This document shows positions 46,130 through 58,245 of a stretch of 64,000 nt of DNA, one piece after another (positions within the stretch are counted from its first letter, which is position 1; each line of letters begins with the position of its first letter). This DNA is from Budorcas taxicolor. Taxonomy: Eukaryota > Chordata > Mammalia > Artiodactyla > Bovidae. A program made the position numbers and the translations under genes. The stretch lies in assembly GCF_023091745.1 (NCBI RefSeq), contig NC_068910.1, positions 129,101,170-129,165,169 of the forward strand, given 5' to 3'. The notes under the pieces are model-generated. The model had not been told where the DNA came from. It made no database searches and saw only the letters and a list, made by a program, of their open reading frames with translations.

Positions 46130-46436
46130 GAAAGTCACTCAGTTGTGTCTGACTCTGCGACCCCATAGACTATACAGTCCATGGAATTCTCTAGGCCAGA
46201 ATACTGGCGTGGGTAGCCTTTCCCTTTCTAGGAGATTTTCCCAACCCAGGGATCGAACCCAGGTCTCCTGCATTGCAGGCAGATTCTTTACCAGCTGAGC
46301 CACAAGGGAAGCCCAAGAATACTGGAGTGGGTAGCTTATCCCTCCTCCAGTGGATCTTCCTGACCCAGGAATCAAACCGGGATCTCCTGCATTGCAGGCA
46401 GGTTCTTTACCAACTGAGCTATCAGGGAAGCCCAAA
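46130..46436 (-). mobile_element. Bov-tA SINE with duplicated head
   Basis: A full antisense Bov-tA (46130-46312) is followed by a second, diverged copy of its tRNA-derived half (46315-46433), both ending GGGAAGCCCA. It may be two adjacent insertions or an old partial duplication. Confidence 0.85.
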
Positions 46437-46957
46437 GCAAACATTTGTGTGGTTTTGGAAAGCATTTATGATGTCTTGGTATTTTATGGTATGAGTTTTT
46501 AAGAACATTATTCTAATTTATAACATCAATTTCAAGTAAATAATATTTAACTTTTTATGATTCAACTGCTGAATATTATCTAGAAATCAGGAAAGTCATA
46601 AAAGGAGTAAGGGATCTCTGTATTATATCCTGAAAGGGACGTATCCCATTTATCCTTGCATAAACAGCATTCAACAATCTGAGAAACCTCCAACAGAGGA
46701 TTTAGAGAAGATGCAGAGATATTATCACTGTTTTTATTTTAAATAAAGGTTAAATATATTATATTAAAACAATTACAGTCAGCTTCCAATTATGACAGAA
46801 AGAAGAGGTCAGCAATCCACTTTACTAAAAAAAAAAGTATATAACTGGACAAAACTGTCAAAAGCACCTATTTTAGGGTGGTAGAAAGCTACCAAAGATG
46901 GACAAAAAATTGAAAACCTGCTGAAGATTCAAGTAAGAATAGCTTAAGTCTAGGAAA

Positions 46958-47082
46958 TAGCACCCACTCCAGTGTTCTTGCCTGGAGAATCCCAGGGACG
47001 GGGGAGCCTGGTGGGCTGCTGTCTCTGGGGTCGCACAGAGTCAGACACGACTGAAGTGACTTAGCAGCAGCAGCAGCAGCAG
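46958..47082 (+). mobile_element. Bov-A SINE fragment with (AGC)n tail
   Basis: CACCCACTCCAGTGTTCTTG to CACGACTGAAGTGACT, then AGC repeats; a CCCAC-rich simple repeat follows at 47085-47105. Confidence 0.85.
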
Positions 47083-47493
47083 TACCCACCCCACCCCACC
47101 CAACCCCTCACATAGCTCAGTCAGCAAAATGGTAGTCTTCTAACCGAGCAGCTTTTGGTGCCAGACTTGGAAGACTTAGATTTAGGGTAGACAGTGGGGG
47201 TGAAATCTTGTGACTTCATATGAGAATTAGTGAACTTGGTTAGAAATGAACAGGGAAAATCCACAGCTGTGTTAGCCCAAAGATGTAGTCTCAGTTGGGA
47301 TGAGTAGCAGACCAACCAGAAATTAAATGAAAGAAATCACAGAAGGGTTAAGATGAGTTCTCCATGTATCATTAGGTGTCTAGGAATACCGAAAATTAAC
47401 CCAGATGTGGGAAAGAATGGAAAACAGAAAACCACAACACTGGTGGGACAAATAGAAAACAAAAAACAAAACAGTGCACCTAAACTCAACTAT

Positions 47494-47700
47494 TGTTTAG
47501 TCACTGAGTCGTGTCCAACTCTTTATGACCCCGTGGACTGTCTAGCCCACCAGGCTCCTCTGTCCACAGTATTTCCCAGGCAAGAATACTGGAATGGGTT
47601 GCCATTTCCCTCTCCAGGGGTTCTTCCCGTCCCAGGGATCAAATCTGCATCTTCTGCATTTCAGGCGGATTCTTTACAGATGAGCCACCAGGGAAACCCG
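47494..47700 (-). mobile_element. Bov-tA SINE with target duplication
   Basis: Antisense Bov-tA flanked by AACTCAACTAT (47483-47493) and AACTCCACTAT (47701-47711). Confidence 0.9.
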
Positions 47701-48767
47701 AACTCCACTATAACATGCATTAAATACAAGTGGATTAAGCACTCCAAATAAAAAGCACACACTGTCAAAATGGATTTTTTTTTTAAAAAAGAAATGCAAA
47801 ACCCAACTATATGATACTTATAAGGGAACTTTAAGTATAAAAAGAGAAATAATCAAAGTAAATAGATGGAAGAAGTATACCAGGAACACATTTAACATAG
47901 GGAAACTAGAGAGGCTCTATTCTTATGGTTGGTAAAGATATCTTCAAGGCAAAGAGTATTAACAAAGATTTAATAAGTTGTTTTATAATGATAAAAGGAT
48001 CAATTCATCAAGAAAAGGAATCTTAATTATTTATGCTTCTAATAACTGAGCTTCAAAACTCATGAAGCAAAGCTGACACAAGAAAAAGACAAATCTAAAA
48101 TCACAGTTGGAAATTTAATAGCTTTTTCTCAACAGATGACAGAATAATTAGACAAGGAATCAGTAAAATTATGAAAGATTTGAAAACACTGTCCACCACC
48201 TTGATCTAATACTAATCAGAACACTACACCCAACCATGAAGGCTATATTCTTTCAAATGTACATAGGGCATTTACCAAGATGGGCCATAAAACAAGTCTC
48301 AATAAATGTCCAAAAAGTGACAGCTTATAGAATGTTCTCTGATGGCAAAAATAATTAAATTAGAAATCAGGAGCCCTGAAAAATTGTTTTAAAATCCCCC
48401 AAACATTCAGAAGTTAAATAATATAGTTCTAATCTTTGGTTCAGAGAACTCACACTGGAAATGAGAAAATACTTCAACCTTAATGCTTGAGAAAATACAA
48501 CTTTGGGTTTTATGGGATGCAGCTAAAGCAGTGCTTAGAAATGTACAACTTTATATACTCATATTAGAAAAGAAGTTTAAAACCCAATTAACTAAGTCCC
48601 TACCTTGGGAAGACACAAAAAGAAAAGCAAAGTAAATTCAAATTAAGCCTTAGGAGGGATATTTTAAGATAAGAGCAGAAATCAATGAAACAGAAAACTT
48701 AAAAACAATAATCAGCAAAATAGAAATTTTGTTTTTTAAAAAGATTGATAAAATTAATAAAGCCCTA

Positions 48768-49190
48768 GCTTCTCTGGTGGCTCAGATGGTAAAGAATCTG
48801 CCGGCAAGGCAGGAGATCTGGGTTCAATCCTTGGGTTGGGAAGATTCCCCTGGAGAAAGAAAGACAGAAAAAGAAAGTGAAGTCGCTCAGTTGTGTCTGA
48901 CTCTTTACAACCCCATGGACTGTAGCCTAACAGGCTCCTCCCTCCATGGGATTGTCCAGGCGAGAGTACTGGAGTGGGTTGCCATTTCCTTCTCCAGGGG
49001 ATCTTCCCAACCCAGGGATCGAACCCAGGTCTCCTGCATTCCAGGCAGAGGCTTTAACCTCTGAGCCACCAGGGAAGAAAATGGCAACTCCAGTATTCTT
49101 GCTTGGAAAACCCCATGGACAGAAGAGCCTGGCAGGCTGCAATCCCTGGGGTCACAAAGAGTCAGACATGACTGAGTGACTTTCACAGCA
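48768..49190 (+). mobile_element. Bov-tA SINE containing an inverted Bov-tA
   Basis: Plus-strand Bov-tA head at 48768-48850 and its body at 49078-49190 are separated by a complete minus-strand Bov-tA at about 48868-49074. Flanks of the inner copy are AAGAAA-rich on both sides. Confidence 0.85.
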
Positions 49191-49199
49191 GTACTGATT

Positions 49200-52177
49200 T
49201 TAAAGAGAGATTGTAAATGATCAATATCAAGAATGAGAAGAGACTTCAATCAAGAGGGTGAAGTAAGAGGATGTAGAACTCACCTTCCCCCACAAACACA
49301 CCAAAAATACATCTACATGTGGGAAAGTTCTCACTGAATACTAACTGGAGATAGCAGAAAGACTCTTGTACAACCAAGGGGGAAAGAAAGATGCTGGCAG
49401 AATCAGGTAGAAAGGGAAGACAAGGGGTCAGGACAGGATCTGTGCCCATAGGAGCAGAACCAGAGGAAAGGAAGATTATATGGGGGGACTCTTCCCTAGG
49501 GAGTGAGCAGTCTGAGCCACTCATTGAGTTGCCCAGCCCTGGGGTCTGACAAAAGGAAGAGGAATTCTGCTGGCTGATCAGAGGGCCAGTGGGACTAACA
49601 GGAGGGTTGTGGAAAACCCAGACTCTGCCCATGAGAAGTGAGGGAATGGCTGTTTGCTTGCAAAGCGGGGCGCAAATGGCAGATTGAAACCACGAGGTTG
49701 GCTGACTGGTTTTGCATGATAGCACCAGCACAATCCCAGCCTGACTGAGTGGATGTTGCAGCGCTGATCTGCCTCACATTGCAGCTCACACTGGAGGGAT
49801 GGCTGCGATAACCATGGATCACTATAGTGGCTCAAACTCCAAGCAGCATCTGAGCTGAGGGAGGAAGCCAGGCAATGGCACAGGCAGTGCATCAGAAGCA
49901 GACACATCTCTGATACTGGCCTGATCACCACACCCTCTGAACTGACCCTTGTCAAATACCCAGTCAGCCCCTCCTGCTCCAGCACTGGTCCCCTTCGAGA
50001 GGAGGGTGCTACTGTCTTGAGCAGGAAGAGCACACACTTAAAGGGAACTGAACCTGCTTGGGCCTGAACCTCGGGGCTCGGTTTCCAAAACTTGGGTCCA
50101 GACCCTGCCCCCAACAGGTGCGTGACAGTCACTGAGCAGAGAGAAAGCCCCATCTCACATCCCGTTACTGTCTTCAGTTCAGTTGAGTTGCTCAGTTGTG
50201 TCCATCTCTTTGAGATCCCATGGACTGCAGCATGCCAGGCTTCCCTGTCCATCACCAACTCCCGGAGCTTACTCAAATTCATGTCCTTCGAGTCAGTGAT
50301 GCCAACCAACCATCTCATCCTCTGTCTTCCCCTTCTCCTCCCACTTTCAAATCTTTCCTAGCATCAGGGTCTTTTCCAATGAAAAAAGGTTACTGTCTCA
50401 GCCCCTCCTTCTCCAGACCCACCTCCAACCGAGGTGATAACTGCTAGCACAGCCCGAAGACAGGCATGACTTGTGTTCACATCAAATCCAGCTCTCCCAC
50501 CAAAGCCACTGAAAACACACAGGCAGTATAGGGATGCTCCCACATAAGGACACCCCTTCAGGACCACAATAGGTAACTGTCTCAGCAATTTCATAGAGAA
50601 AGAGAAACGATCATAAGCAAAATGAAGAAAGACGAATATATCTCAACTGAAAGAGCAAGAGAAAACCCTTGAAAAACAACAAATGAAACAGAAGTAAACA
50701 ATTTACTAGATAAAGAATTCAAAGCATTAGTAGTAAGAATGCTAACTGAATTAGGGAAAAGAATAGATGAGCACAGTGAGAATTTTGATGAGGAATTAGA
50801 AAATACAGAAAAAGAACCAGTCAGAACTGAGTTATACAATAACTGAAATGAAAAACACACCAGAAGGAATGAATAGCAGACTAGGTATTACAGACCTTGT
50901 AAGTGATTTGGAAGACAGAATAATGGAAAACACTCAATCAGAATGGCAAAAACAAAAACAAATTTTTAAAAATGAGACCAGTTTAAGGGATTTCTGGATA
51001 ATATCAAGTATACCAATATTCACAGTAAAGGGGTCCAGAAAGAGAAAAGGGGGTGAAGAATGTATATAATGAAATTATGGCTAAAAAATTTCCCATGCCT
51101 GAAGAAGGAAATGGATTATGTAGGTACATGGAGCACAGAAGTTCCCAAATAGATGATCCCAAACAGATCCACACATGTATGTCTATACCATAACTAAAAT
51201 GGCAGAAGTTAAAGAAAGAATTCTAAAAGCAGCAGAAGAAAAACAAAGAATCATATACAAGGGAATCCCCATAAAGCTATTAGCTGATTTTTTCTGGTGA
51301 ACTGTTGTAGGCCAGAAAGAAGTGGCATGATATACTTAAAATGCTGAAAAAGAAAACCTGCAAAATAGGATACTCTATCCAGAAAACTATCATTTAGAAC
51401 TGAAGGAGAGATAGAGAACTTTTGAGTCCATCAATATCAGGCTAACTGTAAAAGAAATGTTAGAGGAGCTTCTCTAGAGGAAAGGAAAAGTCTATAATAA
51501 GAAGGAAATATCTACAGGAAAGGAAAAATCCCACTAGTAAAAGCAAATATAAAAGGAAGTCTGATCATCAACCACTCAAACTGGCAAGAATAGTGAAACA
51601 CCAAAAAAAATTATAAAATTAAGTGTAACTACAATAATCAGTAATGGGATAAACATGAAGATGTGAAATATGACATCAAAAACACTAAGTATGGGGGAAG
51701 GGAACAAAAAGCTGGATTTTTAGAATGTTTGAACTTAAAGGACTACCTGTTTCAAAAAACAGATATATATAAACCCCATGGTAACCACAAATCAAAAATC
51801 TACAACAGATACACAAAAACAGAGAGGAAAGGAACACAAGCACACCATTAAAAGAATTGTCACAAACTACAAGGGAGGAAACTAAATGAAGAAGAACAGA
51901 GAACTACAAAAACAAACAGAAAACAAGAAACTGGTGCTAAGTACAAACTGACAACTACTTTAAATGTCAATGGACTAAATGCCCCCATCAAAAGACACAG
52001 GGTGGATTGGTTAGATAGGAACACACGGCCCATCGACACTCTGTTTACAAAAGACTCACTGCGCAACTAAAGACACACACAGACTGAAAATGAAGGCATA
52101 GAAAAATATTTCATGCAAATTAAAATGACCAAAAAATTGGGGGTAACAATATTTTTTATTAGATAAAATACACAATA
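49200..52177 (+). mobile_element. L1 5'UTR, ORF1 and early ORF2
   Basis: 5'UTR from about 49245 (ACAAACACACCAAAAATACA), interrupted by a BovB tail at 50174-50388. ORF1 remnant at about 50600-51060, ORF1/ORF2 linker at about 51240-51500, early ORF2 at 51950-52177 (AATGTCAATGGACTAAATGC). The 246- and 161-residue minus-strand ORFs at 49246-50318 are antisense to the 5'UTR and are not genes. Confidence 0.75.
50174..50388 (-). mobile_element. BovB LINE 3' tail
   Basis: Inverted 215-bp BovB tail flanked by a perfect GTTACTGTCT duplication at 50164-50173 and 50389-50398. Confidence 0.9.
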
Positions 52178-54706
52178 ACAGAAAACTAACCAAACTGATC
52201 ACATGGGTCACAGCCTTATCTGACTCAATGAAACTGCAAGCCATGTGTGTAGGGCCCCCCAAGATGGACGGGTCGCGGTGGAGAGTTTTGACAAAACGTG
52301 GTCCACTGGAGAAGGGAATGGCAAACCACTTCAGCATTCTTGCCTTGAGAACCCCATTAATAGTATGAAAAGGCAAAAAGATAGGACACTGGAAGGGTTA
52401 GGGTTAGGGTTAGGGTTAGGGTTAGATGGAAGATGTACCATATGGGGTACCACCTGGTGACTGACCTAGTGAGTACCCAATATGCTATGGAAGAAGAGCT
52501 GAGAAATAGCTCCAGAAGGAATGAAGAGGCTAAGCCAAAGTGGAAACAATGCCCAGTTATGGATGTGTCTGGTAGTGAAAGTAAAGTCCAATGCTATAAA
52601 GAACAATAGTGCATAGGAACCTGGAAAGCTAGGTTCACGAATCAAGGCAAATTGGACGTGGTCAAACAGGAGATGGCAAGAGTAAACATCGACATTTTTG
52701 GAATCAGTTTACTAAAATGGATTGGGTTGGGAGAATTTAATTCAGATGACCATTGTATCTACTAAGGTGGGCAAGAATCCCTTAGAAGAAATGGAGTAGC
52801 CCTCACAGTCAACAAAAGAGTCCAAAATGCAATACTTGGGTACAATCTCAAAAATGACAATGATCTCGATTTATTTCCAAGGCAAACCATTCAGTACCAC
52901 AGTAATCCAAGCCTATGCCCCAGCCACTAATGCCGAAGAAGCTGAAGTTGAATGGTTCTATGACGACCTACAAGACCTCCTAGAACGAACACTAAAGAAA
53001 GATGTCCCTTTCATCATAGGGGACTGGAATGCAAAGAAGTCAAGAGATACTTGGAGTAACGGGCAAATTTGGCCTGGGAGTACAAAACAAAGCAGGGCAA
53101 AGGCTAACAGAGTTTTGCCAAGAGAATGCACTGGTCATAGCAAACACAGGAACACAAGAGACGACTCTACACATGGACATCGCCAGATGGTCAAAATCAA
53201 AATCAGACTGATGATGTTCTTTGCAGCTGAAGATGGAGAAGCTCTATACAGTCAGATCATGAACTTCTTATTGCAAAATTCAGACTTGAAGAAACTAGGG
53301 AAACCCACTAAACCATTTAGGTATTACCTAAATCAAATCCCTTAGAATTAAACAGTGGAAGTGACAAATAAATTCAAGGGATTAGATCTGATAGACAGAG
53401 TGCCTGAAGAAATGTGGACAGAGGTTCATAACACTGTACAGGAGGCTATCAAAACCATCTCCAAGAAAAGAACTGCAAAAAGGCAAAATGGTTGTCTGAG
53501 GAGGACTTACAAATAGCTGAGAAAAGAAGTGAAACAAAAAACAAAGGAGAAAGGAAACATACACCCATCTGAATGCAGAGTACCAAAGAATAGCTAGGAA
53601 AGATATAAAGCATTCCTAAGTGAACAATGCAAAGAAATATGGGGAAACTAGAAAATAGAATGGGAAAGACTAGAGATCTCTTCAAGAAAATTAGGGATAC
53701 TAAGGGAACGTTTCTTGTGAAGATGGGAACAATAAAGGACAGAAATGGTATGGAAATAACAGAAGCAGAAGATATTAAGAAGAGGTGGCAAGCATACATG
53801 GAACTGTACAAAAACCTCTTAGTGACCTGGATAACCACTATGATGTGATTACTCACCTAGGGCCAGACATCCTGGAATGTGAAATCAAGTGGGCCTTAGG
53901 AAACATCACTATGAACAAAGCTGGTGGAGGTGACGGAATTCCAGTTGAGCTATTTCAAATCCTAAAAGATGATGCTGTGAAAGTGCTGCACTCAATATGC
54001 CAGCAAATTTGGAAAACTCAGCAGTGGCCTCAGGACTGGAAAAGGTCAGTTTCCATTCTGGTCCTGAGAAAGGCAATGCCAAAGAATGTTCAAACTACCA
54101 CACAATTGCACTTATTTCACATGCTAGTAAGGTAATGCTCGAAATTCTTCAAGCTAGTATTCAACAGTATGCGAACCAAGAACTTCCAGATGTACAAGCT
54201 GGATTTAGAAAAGGTAGAGGAACCAGAGATCAAATTGCCAACATCTCTTGGGTCATAGAAAAAGCAAGAGAACTCCATTGCCTTATTGACTGTGTGGATC
54301 ACAACAAACTGTGGAAAATTCTTCAAGAGATGGGAATATCAGACCACCTGACATGCCTCCTGAGAAAACTGTATGCAGGTCAAGAAGCAACAGTTAGAAC
54401 CGGATATGCAGCAATGGACTGGTTCCAAACTGGGAAAATAGCACGTCAAGGCTGTATACTGTCACCCTGCCTATTTAACATATATGCAGAGTACATCATG
54501 CAAAATACTGGGCTGGAAGAAGCACAAGCTGGAATCAAGATTGCCGGGAGAAATATCAATAACCTCAGATATGCAGATGACACCATCCTTATGGCACCTA
54601 AAGACCCTCTTGATGAAGGTGAAAGAGGAGAGTGAAAAAGCTGGACTAAAATTCAACAGTCAAAAATTAACATCATGGCATCCAGTTCCATCACTTTATG
54701 GCAAAT
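52178..54706 (+). mobile_element. BovB LINE, 2.5 kb, 5' end through RT
   Basis: Starts at the BovB 5' end (CAGAAAACTAACCAAACTGA). Carries endonuclease text in a 172-residue ORF (TVIQAYAPATNAEEAEVEWF, then PFIIGDWNAK, an APE-endonuclease-type motif), the connector (53627-54135) and the RT in a 212-residue ORF (53997-54635) with RQGCILSPCLF and RYADDTIL. The segment FIDYAKAFDC is shortened to LIDCVDHNK. Stops at ATGGCAAAT, well before the BovB 3' end. Several frameshifts; inactive. Contains the telomeric repeat at 52395-52424. Confidence 0.88.
52395..52424 (+). repeat. Interstitial telomeric repeat (GGGTTA)5
   Basis: Five perfect GGGTTA units (TTAGGG on one register) inside the BovB 5' region, where other copies read ACTGAAAGATGAACTCCCC. 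The next ~50 bp also differ from the other BovB copy in this window. Confidence 0.95.
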
Positions 54707-55022
54707 TGTTGTTGTTGTTCAGTCACTCAAGTCGTGTCCAACTCTTTGTGACCACATGGACTGCAGAATGCTAGGCCTCCGTGTCCCTCACCATCTCCCA
54801 GAGTTTGCCCAAGTTCGTGTGCATTGCATCAGTGATGCCATCCAGCTGTCTCATCCTCTGACTCCCTCTTCTCCTGCCCTCAATTTTTCCCAGCATGAGG
54901 GACTTTTCCAGTGAGTCATCTGTTTGGATCAGATGACCAAAACACTGGAGCTTCAGCTTTAGCATCAGTCCTCCCAGTGAATATTCAGGGTTGATCCCCC
55001 TTAAGATTGACTGGTTTGATCT
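54707..55022 (-). mobile_element. BovB LINE 3' tail, inverted against its neighbour
   Basis: Begins TTGTTGTTGTTCAGTCACTC (inverted tail) directly after the plus-strand BovB and ends ATTGACTGGTTTGATCTC, where L1 ORF2 resumes. Confidence 0.88.
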
Positions 55023-58000
55023 CTTTGGGGATGCAGCAAAAGCACTTCTCAGAGTTAAGTTTATAGCAATATTTGAAACAAAAGAAAAATCTCAAATAAA
55101 CAACCTAACTTTCCATCTAAAGAAATCAGAAAAACAACACATGAAGCCCAAAGTCAGCAGAAAGAAGGAAATAACAAAGATCAGAGAAGAAATATATAAC
55201 ACAGAGATCAAAACTAAAGAAAAAAAAGATCAATGAAACCAAGAGGTTGTTCTTTGAAAAGATAAACAAAATTGATAAACCTTTAGTCAGTCTTAGCCAA
55301 TCTCATCAAGAAGGAAAGAGAGTGGGCCCAAATCAACAAAACAAGAAATGACAGAAGTATCAAAACAGGAAATAACAAATGGTATCAGAGAGATTTTTTA
55401 AAAAATTGTAAAAGAATACCATGAACAGTTTAATACCAACAAATTTTACAACCTAGAAGAAATGGACACATTTCTAAAATCATACAAACTTCCAAGACTG
55501 AAGCAAGAAGAAATTGAATCAGGAAGAAATTGACAATCTGAACATACCAATCACTTGTAGTAAATAGAATTGATAATAAAAAATATCAAAGCAAACAAAA
55601 GTCCTGAACCAGATGGCTTCACAGGGGAATCCTACCAAACATATAAAGAAGAGTTAATATCTATACTTTTCAAAATATTCCAAAATGTTGAAAAGGGACA
55701 GAACATTTCCACATTGATTCTGTAATGCTACCATTACCCTGATATCCAACACCAGACAAAGATAAAAAAGAAAATTATAGGCCAGTTTTTTTATGAATAT
55801 AGATGCAAACACCCTGAACAATATATTAGCAAACTGAATCCAACAATATAAAAAAAGATTACACACCATAATCAAGTGGGATTTATTCTAAGGATGCAAG
55901 GAAGGTTCACAAATCAACCACTGTTACACCACATTAACAAGTGAAAGGATAAAAATCACACTGTTATCTCAACAGAGAAAAGCATTTGACAAAACTCAAC
56001 ATCCTTTCATGATTAAAAACTCTCAAAGTGCCAACCTAATAAAGGCCATCTATGACAAACCCACAACTAACATTATATTCAATGGTAAAAAACTGAAAGC
56101 ATTTCCTCTAAAATCAGAAACAAGACAAAAATGTCCACTCTTGCCACATATATTTAGCAAATTATTGGAAATTCTAGCAAGAGCAATTAGACAAGAAAAA
56201 CAGGGAAAGGGCATCCAAACTGGAAGGGAAGAAGTAAAATTGTCACTATTTGCAGATGACATAAGACTATATACAAAAAACCCTAACATCTCCACCAAAA
56301 GCTATTGAAACTAATAAATTAACTCAGTAAAGCTGCCAGACACAAGATTATTATATAGAAATCTGTTGCTTTTGTACACACAAATACTATCAGAAAGAGA
56401 AATTAAGGAAACAATCCCATTTACAATCACACCAAAAAGAATAAAATACCTAGAAATAAACTTCACCAAAGAAGCGAAACAACTATACTTTGAAACTATA
56501 ATATATACTTATGAAAGAATTTGAAAATTGATAAAGAAATGGAAAGACATCCTGTGTTTTTGGGTTGGAAGAATTAATATTGTTTAAATGAAGATACTAC
56601 CCAAAGCAATCTACAGATTTAATATGACCACTATCAAAATAGCCAGGATATTTTTCACATAACTAGAACAAAAAATTTATATGGTGCCACAGAAGATCCC
56701 AAATTATCAAAGCAATCCTGAAAAAAGAAAGAACAAAGCTGAGGTATAACTCATCCAGACTTCCAGACTATAGTACAAAGCTACAGTAATCAAAACTGCA
56801 TGCTGCTGGCGCAGAAACAGATACACAGACCAATGGAACAGAATAGAGAGCTCAGAAATAAAGCCACACATCTATGGCCAATTAATCCAGAACAAAGGAG
56901 GCAAGAATATATAATGAAGAAAAGACAGTTTCTTCAACAAATTGGGCTGGGAAAACTGGACAGCTACATATAAAACAAGTAATTAGAACATTCCTTCACA
57001 CTATATACAAAAACAAAATGGCTCAAAGACCTAAATTTAAGACATGAAATAATAACACTTCTAGAAGGGAACATGATGGTAAACTCTTTGGCATAAATTA
57101 TACTAATATTTCTTTGGATCAGTCTCCTAAGGCAAAAGATATAAAAGCAAAAATAGACAAATGGGACCAAATTAAACTTAAGAGCTTTTGCCAACAAAGG
57201 AAATGACTGACAAAATGAAAAGGCAATCTACAACCAAAGAAAACATTTGTAAATGATATGACAGATTAGTGGTTAGTGTCCAAATTTATAAACATTTCAT
57301 ATAACTCAACATCAAAAAACCAAGAACCCAATTAGAAGATAGGCAGAAAATCTGAATTGACATTTTTACAAAGAAGATATACAGATGGCCAACAGGCACA
57401 TGAATAAAAATCCTCAACATTACTTATCATCAGAGAAATGTAAATCAAAACACACAATGAGATATTACCTCACACCTGTCTAAAACTGGGTACCATCAAA
57501 AGTATACAAACATTGGTGAGGGTGTAGAGAAGAGGGAACTCTAATATACTATTGGTGAGATTTTAAATTGGTATAGCCACTATGGAAAACCGTATGTAAT
57601 TTCCTTAGAAAACTAAAAGTAGCACTGCTGTATGATTCAGCAAAGCCACTGCTGGGTATATATTCAGAGAAAATGAAAGCACTAATTCAAAAAGATATAC
57701 ACACCCAAATATTCGCAGTAGCATTATTTAAAATAGCCAAGATACAGAAGCAGCCTCAGTATCCATCAAGAGATGAATGGATACGTAAGGTGTGCTACAC
57801 ACACACACAGAGAGAGAGGAATATTACTCATCTAAGTAAAAGAACTGAATTCAACTGCTTGCAACAACATGGATTGACTTAAGAGAATATTAGGCTTAGT
57901 GTAATAAAGACAAATACTCTACATTAGTACTTATATGTGAATTCTGAAAAATGAATAACAAAACAGAAACAGACTCACAGATATAAAGATACAACTAGTG

Positions 58001-58245
58001 GCTACCAGTGGAAAGAGGGAAGCGGGGAGGGGCAAGATGGGGTATGGGCTTAAAAGACACAAATTACTGTTAAAAATATGTAAGTAATGGATATATTGTA
58101 CAACACAGAAAAAATATAGCCATTATTTTCTAATAACTTTAAATGGGCTACAATCTGTAAAAATATTGAGTCACTATATTGCTTACCTGAAACTAATGCA
58201 ATATTGTAAATCAACTATGTTTAAAAAAAAGAAAAAAACCTAAGG
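55023..58245 (+). mobile_element. L1 ORF2 (RT to C-term) and 3'UTR
   Basis: Resumes at GGGATGCAGCAAAAGCACTT and runs through the RT: AACTGGAAGGGAAGAAGTAA then LSLFADDIRLY near 56235-56270 (the usual FADD is visible), the C-terminal region (TCCATCAAGAGATGAATGGA) and a 3' end at about 58220. Many frameshifts and stops. About 700 bp of endonuclease-region ORF2 expected between 52177 and 55023 are absent. Confidence 0.8.

Larger units (their letters stand above)
46780..48767 (+). mobile_element. Old L1 (ORF2 endonuclease to RT start), interrupted
   Basis: From about 47425 the text follows L1 ORF2 (GGGACAAATAGAAAACAAAA; GGGCCATAAAACAAGTCTCA; TGGGATGCAGCTAAAGCAGT). 46780-46957 and 47106-47424 are probably its 5' part, less certain. 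Interrupted by Bov-A (46958-47082) and Bov-tA (47494-47700). Confidence 0.6.

Noticed and set aside
49578..50318. Longest open frame in the window (246 residues, minus strand)
   Set aside because: It is antisense to L1 5'UTR and its right end crosses a BovB tail; no start context, domain or splice structure supports a gene.
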